DNA of 64,000 bases from positions 858,196 through 922,195 of the forward strand of contig JAVSMQ010000001.1 in the NCBI GenBank assembly GCA_032027125.1, given 5' to 3'. Under the pieces are notes generated by a model that did not search any database, was not told the DNA's origin, and worked only from the letters and a program-made list of their open reading frames with translations. This stretch comes from JANJTB01 sp032027125. GTDB lineage: Bacteria; Bacteroidota; Ignavibacteria; Kapaibacteriales; UBA2268. Shown here in pieces: positions 34,204 through 43,119 of this stretch (its first letter is position 1; each line of letters begins with the position of its first letter). Made by a program: the position numbers and the translations under genes.

Positions 34204-34498
34204 TTTTTAGCACCTTTTAAGTATTTGACTTATAATTTATTTAATAGCACTGAATAACTTTTTTAAAAAATCACAATATCATCACAACTAAATTAACAAT
34301 ATGTTATGAAATAACCAAATTTAAAATACTTTTATAACATAATATTATAAAAAATTATCAATATATTGTTATTTATATATATATTATGTGACAAATTTAC
34401 TTATTTAGATATATAGGTGATATGATGTATCACAAAGAGAAATTATCAAAGTATATTTTTCATGTTAAATAAAATGCAGGAAATTGCTGAAAATTTCT
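34204..34498. promoter_or_regulatory. AT-rich leader between the hyd operon and tRNA-Pro
   Basis: No gene. The region holds TTATAACATAATATTATAA-type dyads (about 34331-34350), the TGTGACAA motif at 34387-34394 shared with the arsR leader, and TGTGATACATCATATCACC (read on the minus strand) near 34412-34432, a candidate regulator dyad. Promoters for both flanking genes must lie here. Confidence 0.4.
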
Positions 34499-34506
34499 TA
34501 CTTTTG
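34499..34506 (+). promoter_or_regulatory. -7 element of tRNA-Pro
   Basis: TACTTTTG matches the Bacteroidota TAnnTTTG -7 box and ends 7 nt before the tRNA. A clear -33 TTTG at the usual distance is not visible. Confidence 0.45.
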
Positions 34507-34513
34507 CAGTTGA

Positions 34514-34587
34514 CGGTGTGTAGCGCAGCCCGGTAGCGTACTTCGTTCGGGACGAAGGGGTCGTAGGTTCAAATCCTATCACACCGA
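34514..34587 (+). tRNA. tRNA-Pro (anticodon CGG)
   Basis: A full cloverleaf: acceptor CGGTGTG pairs with CACACCG; the anticodon stem CTTCG/CGAAG holds loop TTCGGGA with anticodon CGG at 34548-34550; the T arm is GTAGG-TTCAAAT-CCTAT. The discriminator is A34587. CCA is not encoded (CAA follows). The GCGCAGCCCGGTAGCG D arm is typical of tRNA-Pro. It is followed by a strong terminator and stands directly beside a defence operon. Confidence 0.96.
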
Positions 34588-34604
34588 CAAAAGTCAAAAA
34601 TATC

Positions 34605-34641
34605 AAAAAAGCCTGAATACATCAAGTGTTCAGGCTTTTTT
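34605..34641 (+). terminator. Rho-independent terminator of tRNA-Pro
   Basis: AAAAAAGCCTGAA at 34605-34617 is an exact complement of TTCAGGCTTTTTT at 34629-34641, with an 11-nt loop. Confidence 0.88.
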
Positions 34642-34659
34642 CATGTTAAATAATCTTAG

Positions 34660-34748
34660 AAACCCCACCTAAATCCTCCCCAAGGGGAGGACTTGAAAAA
34701 CCCTGCTCAGACTACACCATACCATTGGTGAGGACTGGGGTGGGGTTT
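34660..34748. repeat. Inverted repeat with AAACCCCAC ends
   Basis: AAACCCCAC (34660-34668) pairs with GTGGGGTTT (34740-34748). An inner CCTCCCCAAGGGGAGG palindrome lies at about 34674-34689. It separates the tRNA terminator from the mcrB stop codon and may end the defence operon's transcript. Confidence 0.75.
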
Positions 34749-34758
34749 GATTTTTCAT

Positions 34759-36777
34759 TTACTTTGTAACAAAATTATAAACTTCTTGAAAATGTGCATT
34801 AAAATCTTCATCTTCACCCACTCTCATATTCAGTTCCCAAGAAGTTTCATTTTCATTTGGTTTCTTAGTTAAATAGAGTGATTTCTCTCCAATAATCTTA
34901 ACTAATTTATCATAATCACCATAAAAATACTCCTGAAGCAGCGGCATGATTTTGTTTTCCCAAGCACGTTTTAATTCATCAATAGTACTAACTTTCATCA
35001 AAAATGAATGTCCGATTTGATGCTCGCGGTCGTATTCTTTACAGATTTTTTGATTCAACTTCTGAAGAAAATCTCTCAAATCAAATCCTTCAACATCTTT
35101 TGTTATCCATAATTCATCATTGTACTTCGGCATCATTTCTTCAAAATCGAAACGGCGGCGGAGTGCAGTATCAAGCTGAACAAGTGAGCGGTCGGCTGTA
35201 TTCATAGTGCCGATGATGTATAAATTTGGCGGTACTCCAAACTGTTCACCGGAATAAGGGAGTGTAACAATAATCTCGTTTTCTTCACCAAGCCGCTTAT
35301 CATCTTCAATCAGAGTAATCAGCTCCCCAAATATTTTGGATATATTTCCGCGATTGATTTCATCAATTATGAGGACATAATTCTTCTTGTTATCGGATTG
35401 TGTTGTTTTGTTATCTACAACAATTGACGACTCAAAATCCTTGAGCGCTTTAAATACAGCATAATAATTTGTTGTCCACCCTAAATCAGTGCCAACTTCT
35501 CTAATATCCTTATTAATATTCTTAATATCTTCAGGACTATTGAATTTGTTATAAATTCTTTTCAAATGGTCTTTAGTTATTACTTCATTACTATTTGCGT
35601 TTTCACCTATTGTTGCAATTTTATCATCAACAATACTAACTAACTTAACTTTTTTGCGCCTTGATTCAAAATAATGATTTTCATTTTCATCAAGATCCGT
35701 CAATATTTTCGATAATTTACTCATAAAAGCTGTGTAAAGTTTATCAAAATCAAAGCTTGAACCATTGTTGAAATTATCCTTTTCAACTAATTTTTCATAA
35801 TTTTTAATTCTTTCATAAATTTCTTTAAGAATACCAGACTTAACTTTATAAATCACACTTTTATTATCTTCTATACTTGTGATAACTGAAATACCTTCCA
35901 CAAATTGTTCGTAATAATAGGACTGATGAAAAGTTACAAATTCAATTTGACCAGAACTTTTATATTTGTCATAAAATGATTTAATAAAATTATCATCTTT
36001 CAACTTGATTTGTTCATCTGATAAATTTTCAATGATTTGAACCGCTTTCCTTTTGGTATTGTATGTCTTTCCGGTTCCTGGGGGTCCGTAAAGTATGAGG
36101 TTTTTGGGAAAATTGTTATTATACGCTGCCAAATGATGTTTATCTGACTTTGTTGTTATTATTTCTGGGACCGGTAATCCAAGTCTTTTGTAAAGTTTAT
36201 TTTGCATTAAGTCAAAATCTTTCTTACTTATCCTTTCAGCAATAAATGTAGGATTTTTCTTTTTAATTCTAATGATTTCAGAATCGACAAATGGTAATAT
36301 CAATTTTATCTCTTTTTCAATGTCATTGAACATATCAGTTAAGTTATCATAAAATTCTTTTATTCCTCTAGATTTATATTTTAAAAACTTGTTTTTATCA
36401 GAACTTCTTTGTTGAAGTTGAATTACTTTACTAATTGGTTCTTCTAAATTTTTTATCAATTCAAGAGCTAAAGCATTTTGCAGATCGTGTGGGTTATTGG
36501 TTTGGTTAAATTCTAAAAAATAACTTATTCTCCCCTTATTTATTGTGAAAATTAAATCAATTAAATCACTCGAAGAGCCTGGATATGCTGTTTTTATAAT
36601 CCAAAAGGTTGTTCCAAAATATCTGCTTCTTTCTGTTCCAATAAAATAATCCTTTTCAGCACCTTTTGCGGATTTAAGTCTAACTGAAAAGGTAAAATCA
36701 GGATCTTTACTATGTTTATCTAATAACCAATTATAAACTTCCTTTTCAAATTGATGATATTCCATCTTCAACTCCAA
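34759..36777 (-). CDS. mcrB: McrB-like AAA+ GTPase of a modification-dependent restriction system
   Basis: The 672-residue protein has Walker A GPPGTGKT (231-238), Walker B with the McrB-type NRG extension IIDEINRG (470-477) and the MNTADRS signature (525-531) followed by LRRRFDF. The first about 200 residues form a separate N-terminal domain not resembling the E. coli McrB DNA-binding domain, so target recognition probably differs. With McrC it would translocate on and cut modified DNA using GTP. It is the last gene of the operon and overlaps mcrC by about 30 bp (ATG 36765 would reduce this to 20). Confidence 0.93.
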   Translation of the reverse strand: MELKMEYHQFEKEVYNWLLDKHSKDPDFTFSVRLKSAKGAEKDYFIGTERSRYFGTTFWIIKTAYPGSSSDLIDLIFTINKGRISYFLEFNQTNNPHDLQNALALELIKNLEEPISKVIQLQQRSSDKNKFLKYKSRGIKEFYDNLTDMFNDIEKEIKLILPFVDSEIIRIKKKNPTFIAERISKKDFDLMQNKLYKRLGLPVPEIITTKSDKHHLAAYNNNFPKNLILYGPPGTGKTYNTKRKAVQIIENLSDEQIKLKDDNFIKSFYDKYKSSGQIEFVTFHQSYYYEQFVEGISVITSIEDNKSVIYKVKSGILKEIYERIKNYEKLVEKDNFNNGSSFDFDKLYTAFMSKLSKILTDLDENENHYFESRRKKVKLVSIVDDKIATIGENANSNEVITKDHLKRIYNKFNSPEDIKNINKDIREVGTDLGWTTNYYAVFKALKDFESSIVVDNKTTQSDNKKNYVLIIDEINRGNISKIFGELITLIEDDKRLGEENEIIVTLPYSGEQFGVPPNLYIIGTMNTADRSLVQLDTALRRRFDFEEMMPKYNDELWITKDVEGFDLRDFLQKLNQKICKEYDREHQIGHSFLMKVSTIDELKRAWENKIMPLLQEYFYGDYDKLVKIIGEKSLYLTKKPNENETSWELNMRVGEDEDFNAHFQEVYNFVTK

Positions 36778-38029
36778 TTTTATTATTTAAAATATTCTTT
36801 AATTCATTTCTAAAACTATTTTCTTCGTTTGGTTTCATACTATCTTCTTTCAAATCTCGGCAAATATCTACTGTCCTGATTTCAAGTGTTTTTCCTGAAC
36901 CAAGGCCAAAATCATTTTCGGCAGTTTTACCTTCCAAATGTTGAGGATATAAAAGTATTACTCTTTCACAATCATACTTCATTGCGTATGCGTACATCTG
37001 GTATGCATCGGATTGTGAAACACCATATTTCTTATCATCAGTGTCATCAAGAAGTTTATATTTTGTGTCAATAATCAGTTTACAATTACCATTTTCCCAA
37101 AAGCTAATATCCGGTTTTAGCATAAAAGCATTAGGTTTTTCTGAGATATATTTGCCCGAAGATTTCTGGTCTTTCATTTCAAAGTTATTATATTTAGTTC
37201 CTGAAAGTAAATTCTCCCGTCTGATAAATCCGGCGATGAACTGCTCAAAGAGTATATTCATATCGAACATAAATGAGAAATTTGTATTTTTGGTTTTGCT
37301 GTAATCACCAACAAGTTTGAGCAGAAACATCTTGGCAAACTCAAAAATACTTTTAAATTCCTGATTGATTCTGCTGAATTTTACCTGCTCAAGATAAGTA
37401 TGACCGGGCTTGGATATATCATCAACTTCTGCATAAACAAGCAGAATATTCTGCAGAAGGGTCTGACTACGGCTGTTTCGGCTTATACGCAGGAGCATAA
37501 AAGTAACGAATTTTAAGATACGATTGAGAGGGTTATTCTCTGTAAATTCGTCATAGCTTACTAAAAAGCGGTGTCTGATGTGCGGCATCCGGCCCAATTG
37601 CTCACCAAGCCGCCAGCTTCCTTTAAGGAAATTGCTGTCATCTTCTACGACGATATATGAACGGTTGAGATTTACTTTCAGCAAATCCATTAGATTTTTA
37701 GCGTATATAAAAATTAGTACTTCAAGAAAGTCAAAATTCTGGTGTTCAGCACTTGTAGAATAATCCTTTATATTATGAATTTTGTAAGCATACTGCATCA
37801 TATAAAGGAAATTTTTTAGAGAATGGGATTTTTTATCAGATTCACTATTATACAATTTAGGGTAAACACAAATCCTTGTATCACCGAATTGTGCAACACC
37901 GACAAATTGTTTAGCTTTAAGATAATTTTCCCCGTTTGAAAAAACTGTGCAAAAATTTTCAAGGTTTAATTTTCTTAAATCTATTACTTCGCTGTGTGTT
38001 TGATATTCAAATAATTCAATTTCTGCCAT
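36746..38029 (-). CDS. mcrC: McrC-like nuclease subunit
   Basis: The 427-residue protein is McrC-like: YLKAKQFVGVAQFGDTRICVYPK at the N-terminus, LKGSWRLGEQLGR, NPLNRILKFV, and a C-terminal PD-(D/E)xK nuclease with D307 in MLKPDISF and D321-T-K323 in LIIDTKYK. It supplies the nuclease for McrB. Its ATG follows the stop codon of the SLOG-like gene without a single spacer base, and it precedes mcrB, the reverse of the E. coli order. Confidence 0.92.
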   Translation of the reverse strand: MAEIELFEYQTHSEVIDLRKLNLENFCTVFSNGENYLKAKQFVGVAQFGDTRICVYPKLYNSESDKKSHSLKNFLYMMQYAYKIHNIKDYSTSAEHQNFDFLEVLIFIYAKNLMDLLKVNLNRSYIVVEDDSNFLKGSWRLGEQLGRMPHIRHRFLVSYDEFTENNPLNRILKFVTFMLLRISRNSRSQTLLQNILLVYAEVDDISKPGHTYLEQVKFSRINQEFKSIFEFAKMFLLKLVGDYSKTKNTNFSFMFDMNILFEQFIAGFIRRENLLSGTKYNNFEMKDQKSSGKYISEKPNAFMLKPDISFWENGNCKLIIDTKYKLLDDTDDKKYGVSQSDAYQMYAYAMKYDCERVILLYPQHLEGKTAENDFGLGSGKTLEIRTVDICRDLKEDSMKPNEENSFRNELKNILNNKIGVEDGISSI

Positions 38030-38626
38030 TCACTTCACCCAATTAAACCAAACAACCTGATTAACAAACGGAACCAGATTATTCCAGCAAACATTCATAG
38101 TGTGTCCTGTGCCGCCCGAACCGGGATTCTGCACATCATCATAGAAAATTGCAAAATTTGCACCTGGAATTTTCGGTGGATGTCCGAGTACCTTCAATGT
38201 ATCACGCAGAAGATATGCAGCCTTGTATGCCATTGTGTTCCTTTCGCCTGCTACATAAGCATCAAATATTCTCAGATTTCTTCTGTTTACTTTCGACTGC
38301 ACTACAAGAGGTGAATCATTGGTAAGGGGGATATCCTCAATATTGATTACACGAAATCCCTCACTATCGTAACTGCGGTGCCCTGAGTATGGCACTACGA
38401 CTTCAAATCGCTTTGCATTCACACCTGAGAAACCTTTAGAAAAATAATTATCTGCACCGGAGGCATTTCCGCTTCTGAAAGTGATATGTTTTGTTTTTGA
38501 GGAAAGTAATTGACTAAGTTTTATAATTTTTGGTTTATCCGCATCCAAAACTGTACGTTTTCCTTCGAGCAGGACAATACTGCCGGGCTTATCATAATAA
38601 TTTACAAAATGTTGAAAATCTTTCAT
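38030..38626 (-). CDS. SLOG/DprA-like Rossmann protein, first gene of the McrBC operon
   Basis: The 198-residue protein has a single Rossmann-like domain: SIVLLEGKRTV as first strand, ITFRSGNASGADNYFSKGF (49-67) resembling the SGxAxGAD loop of SLOG/DUF2493/DprA proteins, VVVPYSG (76-82), and a late Gly-rich GSGGTGHT (169-176) as in LOG-type nucleotide-binding proteins. It has no signal peptide or membrane segment. SLOG domains bind or hydrolyse nucleotides or nucleotide-derived signals in several defence systems. Fold assignment is by motif only. Its zero-base spacing to mcrC strongly suggests a shared job. Confidence 0.7.
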   Translation of the reverse strand: MKDFQHFVNYYDKPGSIVLLEGKRTVLDADKPKIIKLSQLLSSKTKHITFRSGNASGADNYFSKGFSGVNAKRFEVVVPYSGHRSYDSEGFRVINIEDIPLTNDSPLVVQSKVNRRNLRIFDAYVAGERNTMAYKAAYLLRDTLKVLGHPPKIPGANFAIFYDDVQNPGSGGTGHTMNVCWNNLVPFVNQVVWFNWVK

Positions 38627-38763
38627 TTACAGTTATTCATTTGTTATAAAAATACCTAACCAAATATGAAAAGGTCAATAATTCAAATATACAAAGAATT
38701 GAATTATATTTTATTATGTTTTTTAGGATTGATTACTAATTGAGTTGAATTAAAGCAGTAAAA

Positions 38764-40092
38764 TCAATTCAATAGTTCCAAAATCAATTCAGCCGCCACT
38801 TTTCCGCTCTGGGACGCTCCCTCGATAGTTGCAGGAAGTTTTGTATTTGTCCAGTCACCGGCAAGAAAAAAGTTATCTAATGCAGTTTTGCAGTCAGGAC
38901 GTATTTTCTCTGTTTCAGGATTGGCAATAAATGTGGCAAATTTTTCAGTGATAATTCTTGAATGTTTAACCCACGACTCATCAAAATCACTGATAAGTTT
39001 TTTAAAATCATTCATTACAAGCGAAAGTATTTCGCTTTGTTTCAACCCTGCAATTTTGTCTGCCGAACTAATTGTAATTGAATAGGAATATTTATAAGTA
39101 TCGGAATTACGTTTTTTTATCAGTTTAGTTCGGTTAAATATCCATTGAATATCAGTACCGAGTGCTGCAGCAAAATCTTCGCTGATTATTTCCTGAACTG
39201 TCCATAAATAAACCGACACAATCGGGGAATAGATAATTTTACTTAAATAGTCAAATTCATTACTTAATTCATCGGGTATGATTTTTTTTAAAGCATAAGG
39301 GGGAAGTGTTGAAATTATGAAATCTGCAAAAAATTTTTCACCTTTTGCGGATTCTACACCAATGCATTTATTATTTTCATTTAAAAGTTTATCAGCCTTG
39401 CAGTTGTAAATGATATCCGTATTGTTATCCGTGATTTTCTTCACAACGGGTTTGATTATTTCCTTCAAATCACTTGCCGGGAAAACAAGTTTGGAATTGT
39501 TTAAATCCTCAATAAAAGCCCGCCTGAGGATGTTTATCAATATACCGGCAGATGCCTGATTAAGTCTGCAGTTCATTGTAGCAATGACAAACGGCTCCCA
39601 GAATCGTGTAATAGCATCGCTGCCCTGATTGTTTTGAGTTAAAAATTCCTGACAATTCTGACCGGCTGATCCGAGACTGCCTTTTTCTACAAGTTTCATC
39701 AATTTTATAATTGATATTTTAGATTTCAGCGAAATACCGCCGAGCATCAGAAATCCAAGAACAAATCCCGCTTTTCCGGGAAGATAACCGGTGAATAGTC
39801 TTGTTTTTTTGTGATTAATATCTAAATAACTGACTTGTAAATATTTTTGTATATTTAGCAAATCAGAAGCTCCGCAATCATCGAGCATTGATAAAAAGGT
39901 GTGGTAAGCAGTCATCATAGCATGCTGCCCGTTGTCAATCATTTCGTCTGAGTTGGAATCAAAAAGGGCAGTTATCCTGCCCCCTAATGAATTTGTAGTT
40001 TCAAGAATTCTGACGTTCAATCCTGATTTTGACAGGTGATAAGCAGCAGTAATACCTGCTACACCGCCTCCGATAATCAGAACCGACTTCAT
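38764..40092 (-). CDS. hpnE: Squalene-associated FAD-dependent desaturase/dehydroxylase HpnE
   Basis: The 442-residue flavoprotein has the dinucleotide-binding VLIIGGGVAGITAAYHLSKSG (4-24), a second-strand ETTNSLGGRI, and the C-terminal LAGDWTNTKLPATIEGASQSGKVAA motif typical of HpnE/phytoene desaturase-like proteins. In the HpnCDE route it reduces hydroxysqualene to squalene. hpnC and hpnD lie about 18 kb away (57.9-59.7 kb), so the pathway is split. It is 3 bp from the pnp stop codon and may follow it or hpnE may lead its own unit; the two are on the same strand with hpnE downstream. Confidence 0.88.
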   Translation of the reverse strand: MKSVLIIGGGVAGITAAYHLSKSGLNVRILETTNSLGGRITALFDSNSDEMIDNGQHAMMTAYHTFLSMLDDCGASDLLNIQKYLQVSYLDINHKKTRLFTGYLPGKAGFVLGFLMLGGISLKSKISIIKLMKLVEKGSLGSAGQNCQEFLTQNNQGSDAITRFWEPFVIATMNCRLNQASAGILINILRRAFIEDLNNSKLVFPASDLKEIIKPVVKKITDNNTDIIYNCKADKLLNENNKCIGVESAKGEKFFADFIISTLPPYALKKIIPDELSNEFDYLSKIIYSPIVSVYLWTVQEIISEDFAAALGTDIQWIFNRTKLIKKRNSDTYKYSYSITISSADKIAGLKQSEILSLVMNDFKKLISDFDESWVKHSRIITEKFATFIANPETEKIRPDCKTALDNFFLAGDWTNTKLPATIEGASQSGKVAAELILELLN

Positions 40093-40095
40093 AGT

Positions 40096-42336
40096 TTACC
40101 TTCTGTCTCTATCACCGCCGCGTCTGTTATCACGTCCACGGTCATCACGTCCGCGGTGGTCGTCACGACCTCTGTCGCGGTCGTCAGATTCCGACCTTGG
40201 AGCTCTTTCTTTTTCTTCAGGCATTCCTGCAGGGCGTTCAAGCAAAGCTTTACGGCTGAGTCTGAATTTTCCGTCACGGGTAATTTCAAGCAGTTTAACT
40301 TCAAATTTATCGCCGACTTTTACAACATCACCGACATTTTCAATTCTTTCGTGTGCAACCTGAGAAATATGAAGCAAACCTTGGGTTTTAGGCAGAAATT
40401 CCATCAAAGCTCCGAGTCCTTCACGAACTTCTTTAACACGAGCCATATATATTTCGCCTTCTTTTGGTTTAGCCGTCAAACCGTTGATAACAGCAATTGC
40501 CGCATCACTTGCTTCTTTGCTTGCTGATGCCACCAGAACAGTACCGTCATCTTCGATATTAATCTCAACACCGTACTCTTTACAGATTCCGCGAATTGTT
40601 TCGCCGCCTGTACCGATAACAGCACCGATAGTATCCTGAGGAATTTTTATTGAAGTAAATCTCGGTGCAAATGATGAGATATCCTCACGTGGTGAACCAA
40701 GTACTGAATTCATAATTCCAAGAATATGAAGTCTGCCGATTCTTGCCTGCTCTAAAGCTTCAGCCATAATTGCAGTTGATAAACCTTCAATTTTGATGTC
40801 CATCTGGCAAGCTGTGATACCTTCATTAGTACCGGTTACCTTGAAATCCATATCTCCTAAGAAGTCTTCATCACCGAGAATATCACTAAGAACGGCAACT
40901 CTGTCATCTTCCTTGATTAGTCCCATCGCAATACCTGCAACAGGTTTTTTAAGCGGTACACCTGCATCAAACAAAGAAAGTGTTCCGGCACAAACCGTAG
41001 CCATTGATGACGAGCCATTTGACTCGAGAATATCAGAAACAATACGTATAGTATATGGAAAATCAGCAGGTTCAGGTAACATACCTTTCAATGCACGCCA
41101 AGCAAGATTACCATGACCTACTTCTCTTCTACTGACACCAACTCTGCCGACTTCACCAACGCAAAACGGCGGGAAGTTATAATGCAACAAAAATCTTTCG
41201 GTGTACATCGGAAGCAAACCTTCAATCATCTGTTCGTCACGGTTTGTACCGAGAGTAGTTGATGTCAAACTCTGAGTTTCACCTCTTGTAAACAGAGCAG
41301 AGCCATGGCTTCGGGGCAGTAAACCTACTTCGCATGAAATTGGTCTGATGTCTCTGGTAGTTCTGCCGTCAAGACGAATCTTGTCGTCAAGAATCATATT
41401 ACGCATATATTTCTTTTCGAGGCTGGAAACTATTTTACCGGTTATTTTATCAATTTTTGAAGCCCATTCTTCATTTTCGCCATAAATTTCTTTTGATTTG
41501 GCAATCGCTTTTTCCATGATAACAGCACGCTGCTCCTGGCGCTGTTCCTTGGTTGTAATATTATGCACATAGGTATAGATGTCGTCATGAATTTCATTTT
41601 TAATTAAATCTTCGATTCCTTCAGGAATTGCGTCAATAATAGGTTCTCTTTTAACAGGTGCTGCATCGGCTATCAATTGCAATTGCAGGTTATTCAGTTC
41701 AATGATTTTTAAATGAGCAAATTCGAGAGCTGCAATAAAGTCAAGTTCAGAAATTTCCTTTGATTCGCCTTCAACCATCAAAATAGCACTGCTGCTTCCG
41801 GCAACAGTAATATCTATATCTGATAAACTAAAAAGTTCCTTTGAAGGATTAACAACAAATTCACCGTCAATCCTGCCAACTTTAACTTCAGAAATCGGTC
41901 CGTTGAATGGAATGTCAGAAATAAGCAAAGCAGCAGAAGCACCGACAGCAGCCAGAGTATCGGGGTCAATAGCAGGGTCTGCAGAAAATACGTTTGCAAT
42001 AATTTGTGTTTCGTATGACCAGCCTTTTGGTATTAAAGGTCTTATCGGTCTGTCAATTAATCTGGCAGAAAGTACTTCTTTGTCAGTTGGGCGTCCTTCT
42101 CTTTTTAGAAATCCGCCGGGAATTTTACCTGCAGCAGCAGTTTTTTCACGATATTCTACCTGAAGCGGCAGAAAATCAATATCTACTTTAGGAGTGGATG
42201 CAGCTACTACGGTAACCAAAACCATAGTATCTTCACATTTAACCATGACTGCGCCGTTAGCGAATTTTGCAAATTTACCCACTTCAAGCGAATATTCTTT
42301 GCCATCGAAATTAATCGAAACTTTTTTGTGTTGCAT
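40096..42336 (-). CDS. pnp: Polyribonucleotide nucleotidyltransferase
   Basis: The 746-residue protein has two RNase PH domains (GKFAKFANGAVMVKCEDTMVLVT near the start; SHGSALFTRGETQSLTS in the second), the KH domain (IPQDTIGAVIGTGGETIRGI), the S1 domain (GEIYMARVKEVREGLGALMEFLP) and a low-complexity Arg/Asp/Gly tail (last about 35 residues). It is the phosphorolytic exoribonuclease of mRNA decay. It follows rpsO, the usual pair. The RG-rich tail is common in Bacteroidota and may add RNA affinity. Confidence 0.97.
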   Translation of the reverse strand: MQHKKVSINFDGKEYSLEVGKFAKFANGAVMVKCEDTMVLVTVVAASTPKVDIDFLPLQVEYREKTAAAGKIPGGFLKREGRPTDKEVLSARLIDRPIRPLIPKGWSYETQIIANVFSADPAIDPDTLAAVGASAALLISDIPFNGPISEVKVGRIDGEFVVNPSKELFSLSDIDITVAGSSSAILMVEGESKEISELDFIAALEFAHLKIIELNNLQLQLIADAAPVKREPIIDAIPEGIEDLIKNEIHDDIYTYVHNITTKEQRQEQRAVIMEKAIAKSKEIYGENEEWASKIDKITGKIVSSLEKKYMRNMILDDKIRLDGRTTRDIRPISCEVGLLPRSHGSALFTRGETQSLTSTTLGTNRDEQMIEGLLPMYTERFLLHYNFPPFCVGEVGRVGVSRREVGHGNLAWRALKGMLPEPADFPYTIRIVSDILESNGSSSMATVCAGTLSLFDAGVPLKKPVAGIAMGLIKEDDRVAVLSDILGDEDFLGDMDFKVTGTNEGITACQMDIKIEGLSTAIMAEALEQARIGRLHILGIMNSVLGSPREDISSFAPRFTSIKIPQDTIGAVIGTGGETIRGICKEYGVEINIEDDGTVLVASASKEASDAAIAVINGLTAKPKEGEIYMARVKEVREGLGALMEFLPKTQGLLHISQVAHERIENVGDVVKVGDKFEVKLLEITRDGKFRLSRKALLERPAGMPEEKERAPRSESDDRDRGRDDHRGRDDRGRDNRRGGDRDRR

Positions 42337-42374
42337 ATTACTTTAAAACTATATTTGATACATTAACATTCAAA

Positions 42375-42401
42375 TAAAAAAAACGGCGTCATAAACGCCG
42401 C
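42375..42401 (-). terminator. Terminator/attenuator hairpin between rpsO and pnp
   Basis: On the minus strand, CGGCGT-TTATG-ACGCCG is followed by eight Ts (RC of 42376-42383). It lies between the rpsO stop (42426) and the pnp start (42336), so it probably ends or attenuates rpsO transcripts. Confidence 0.8.
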
Positions 42402-42425
42402 ATATTTCATAAATTATTTGTTTTT

Positions 42426-42692
42426 TTACTTTCTTAGGGATAGTGCCGTTAACACACCGCGATAACGGCTTATGTCATTTACGGCAAGATATGTAAGCAA
42501 TCTGCGGCGTTTTGAAACAAGTTTGATCAAACCGCGGCGGCTGTGATGATCTTTTTTGTGTGTTTCAAGATGTCCGGTTAGATGTAAGATACGTGTTGTA
42601 AGCATCGAAATCTGTACTTCAGGTTTTCCGGTATCTGCATCGTTTGCTCCAAACCTTTTAATTGCTTCCAATTTCTGTTCTCTAGTAATCAT
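42426..42692 (-). CDS. rpsO: 30S ribosomal protein S15
   Basis: The 88-residue protein has the S15 signature LTGHLETHKKDHHSRRGLIKLVSKRRRLLTYL (positions about 37-69; quoted as the known signature region). It binds 16S rRNA central domain. Linked to pnp as in most bacteria. Confidence 0.97.
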   Translation of the reverse strand: MITREQKLEAIKRFGANDADTGKPEVQISMLTTRILHLTGHLETHKKDHHSRRGLIKLVSKRRRLLTYLAVNDISRYRGVLTALSLRK

Positions 42693-42785
42693 TTACTTAT
42701 TGCTCCAAATAAAAAAAATCTGCAGAATTACAAAGTATAAAAATAACATTTTTTTCCGAAATAAAAAAAGATTTTCTGCTTTATT

Positions 42786-42944
42786 CTAATAATTACTTCG
42801 GTTTACAATTACCAATGCTCCGATTACTCCCGGCACCCATCCGGCTAAAGTAAGAAGCGATACGATTACAATTGAACCGCAGCCTTTGTCAATCACAGCC
42901 AGCGGCGGCAGAACTACACACAGTATGACTCTGAAAATGCTCAT
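42786..42944 (-). CDS. Pmp3/YqaE-family small membrane protein
   Basis: A 52-residue protein starting at ATG 42944 (MSIFRVILCVVLPPLAVIDK) with two membrane helices: ILCVVLPPLAV, and SIVIVSLLTLAGWVPGVIGALVIV. The PPLAV...GCG...LLTLxGWxPGxIxAxxIV pattern is the proteolipid Pmp3/YqaE family (PF01679), linked to membrane potential and cation or stress tolerance in yeast and plants. It was too short for a length-based gene call. Transcribed alone between rpmG and rpsO. Confidence 0.9.
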   Translation of the reverse strand: MSIFRVILCVVLPPLAVIDKGCGSIVIVSLLTLAGWVPGVIGALVIVNRSNY

Positions 42945-43119
42945 TAACAGTATTTGCTCATCGTATTGGGTTATAATCGAATTTATAAGTATAATATTGC
43001 AATTTTTGATAAAGAAATATTCAATTATCCTGCATCATAATATTAATATTCAATCAATTAACGACAAAAGGGGATATTCACAAATACCCCCGTTTTGAAA
43101 ACTTTCAACAAAATATTAA

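Noticed and set aside
34514..38626. tRNA-borne genomic island with attachment sites
   Set aside because: The defence operon is beside tRNA-Pro, but no copy of the tRNA 3' end was seen at the far side and there is no integrase, so I only note the position.
40036..40527. 163-residue plus-strand reading frame opposite pnp
   Set aside because: It is the antisense shadow of the KH/S1 and RG-rich coding region; low-complexity composition and no start signal.
42889..43098. 70-residue plus-strand frame near rpmG
   Set aside because: It runs antisense through the Pmp3 gene and AT-rich spacer without family resemblance.
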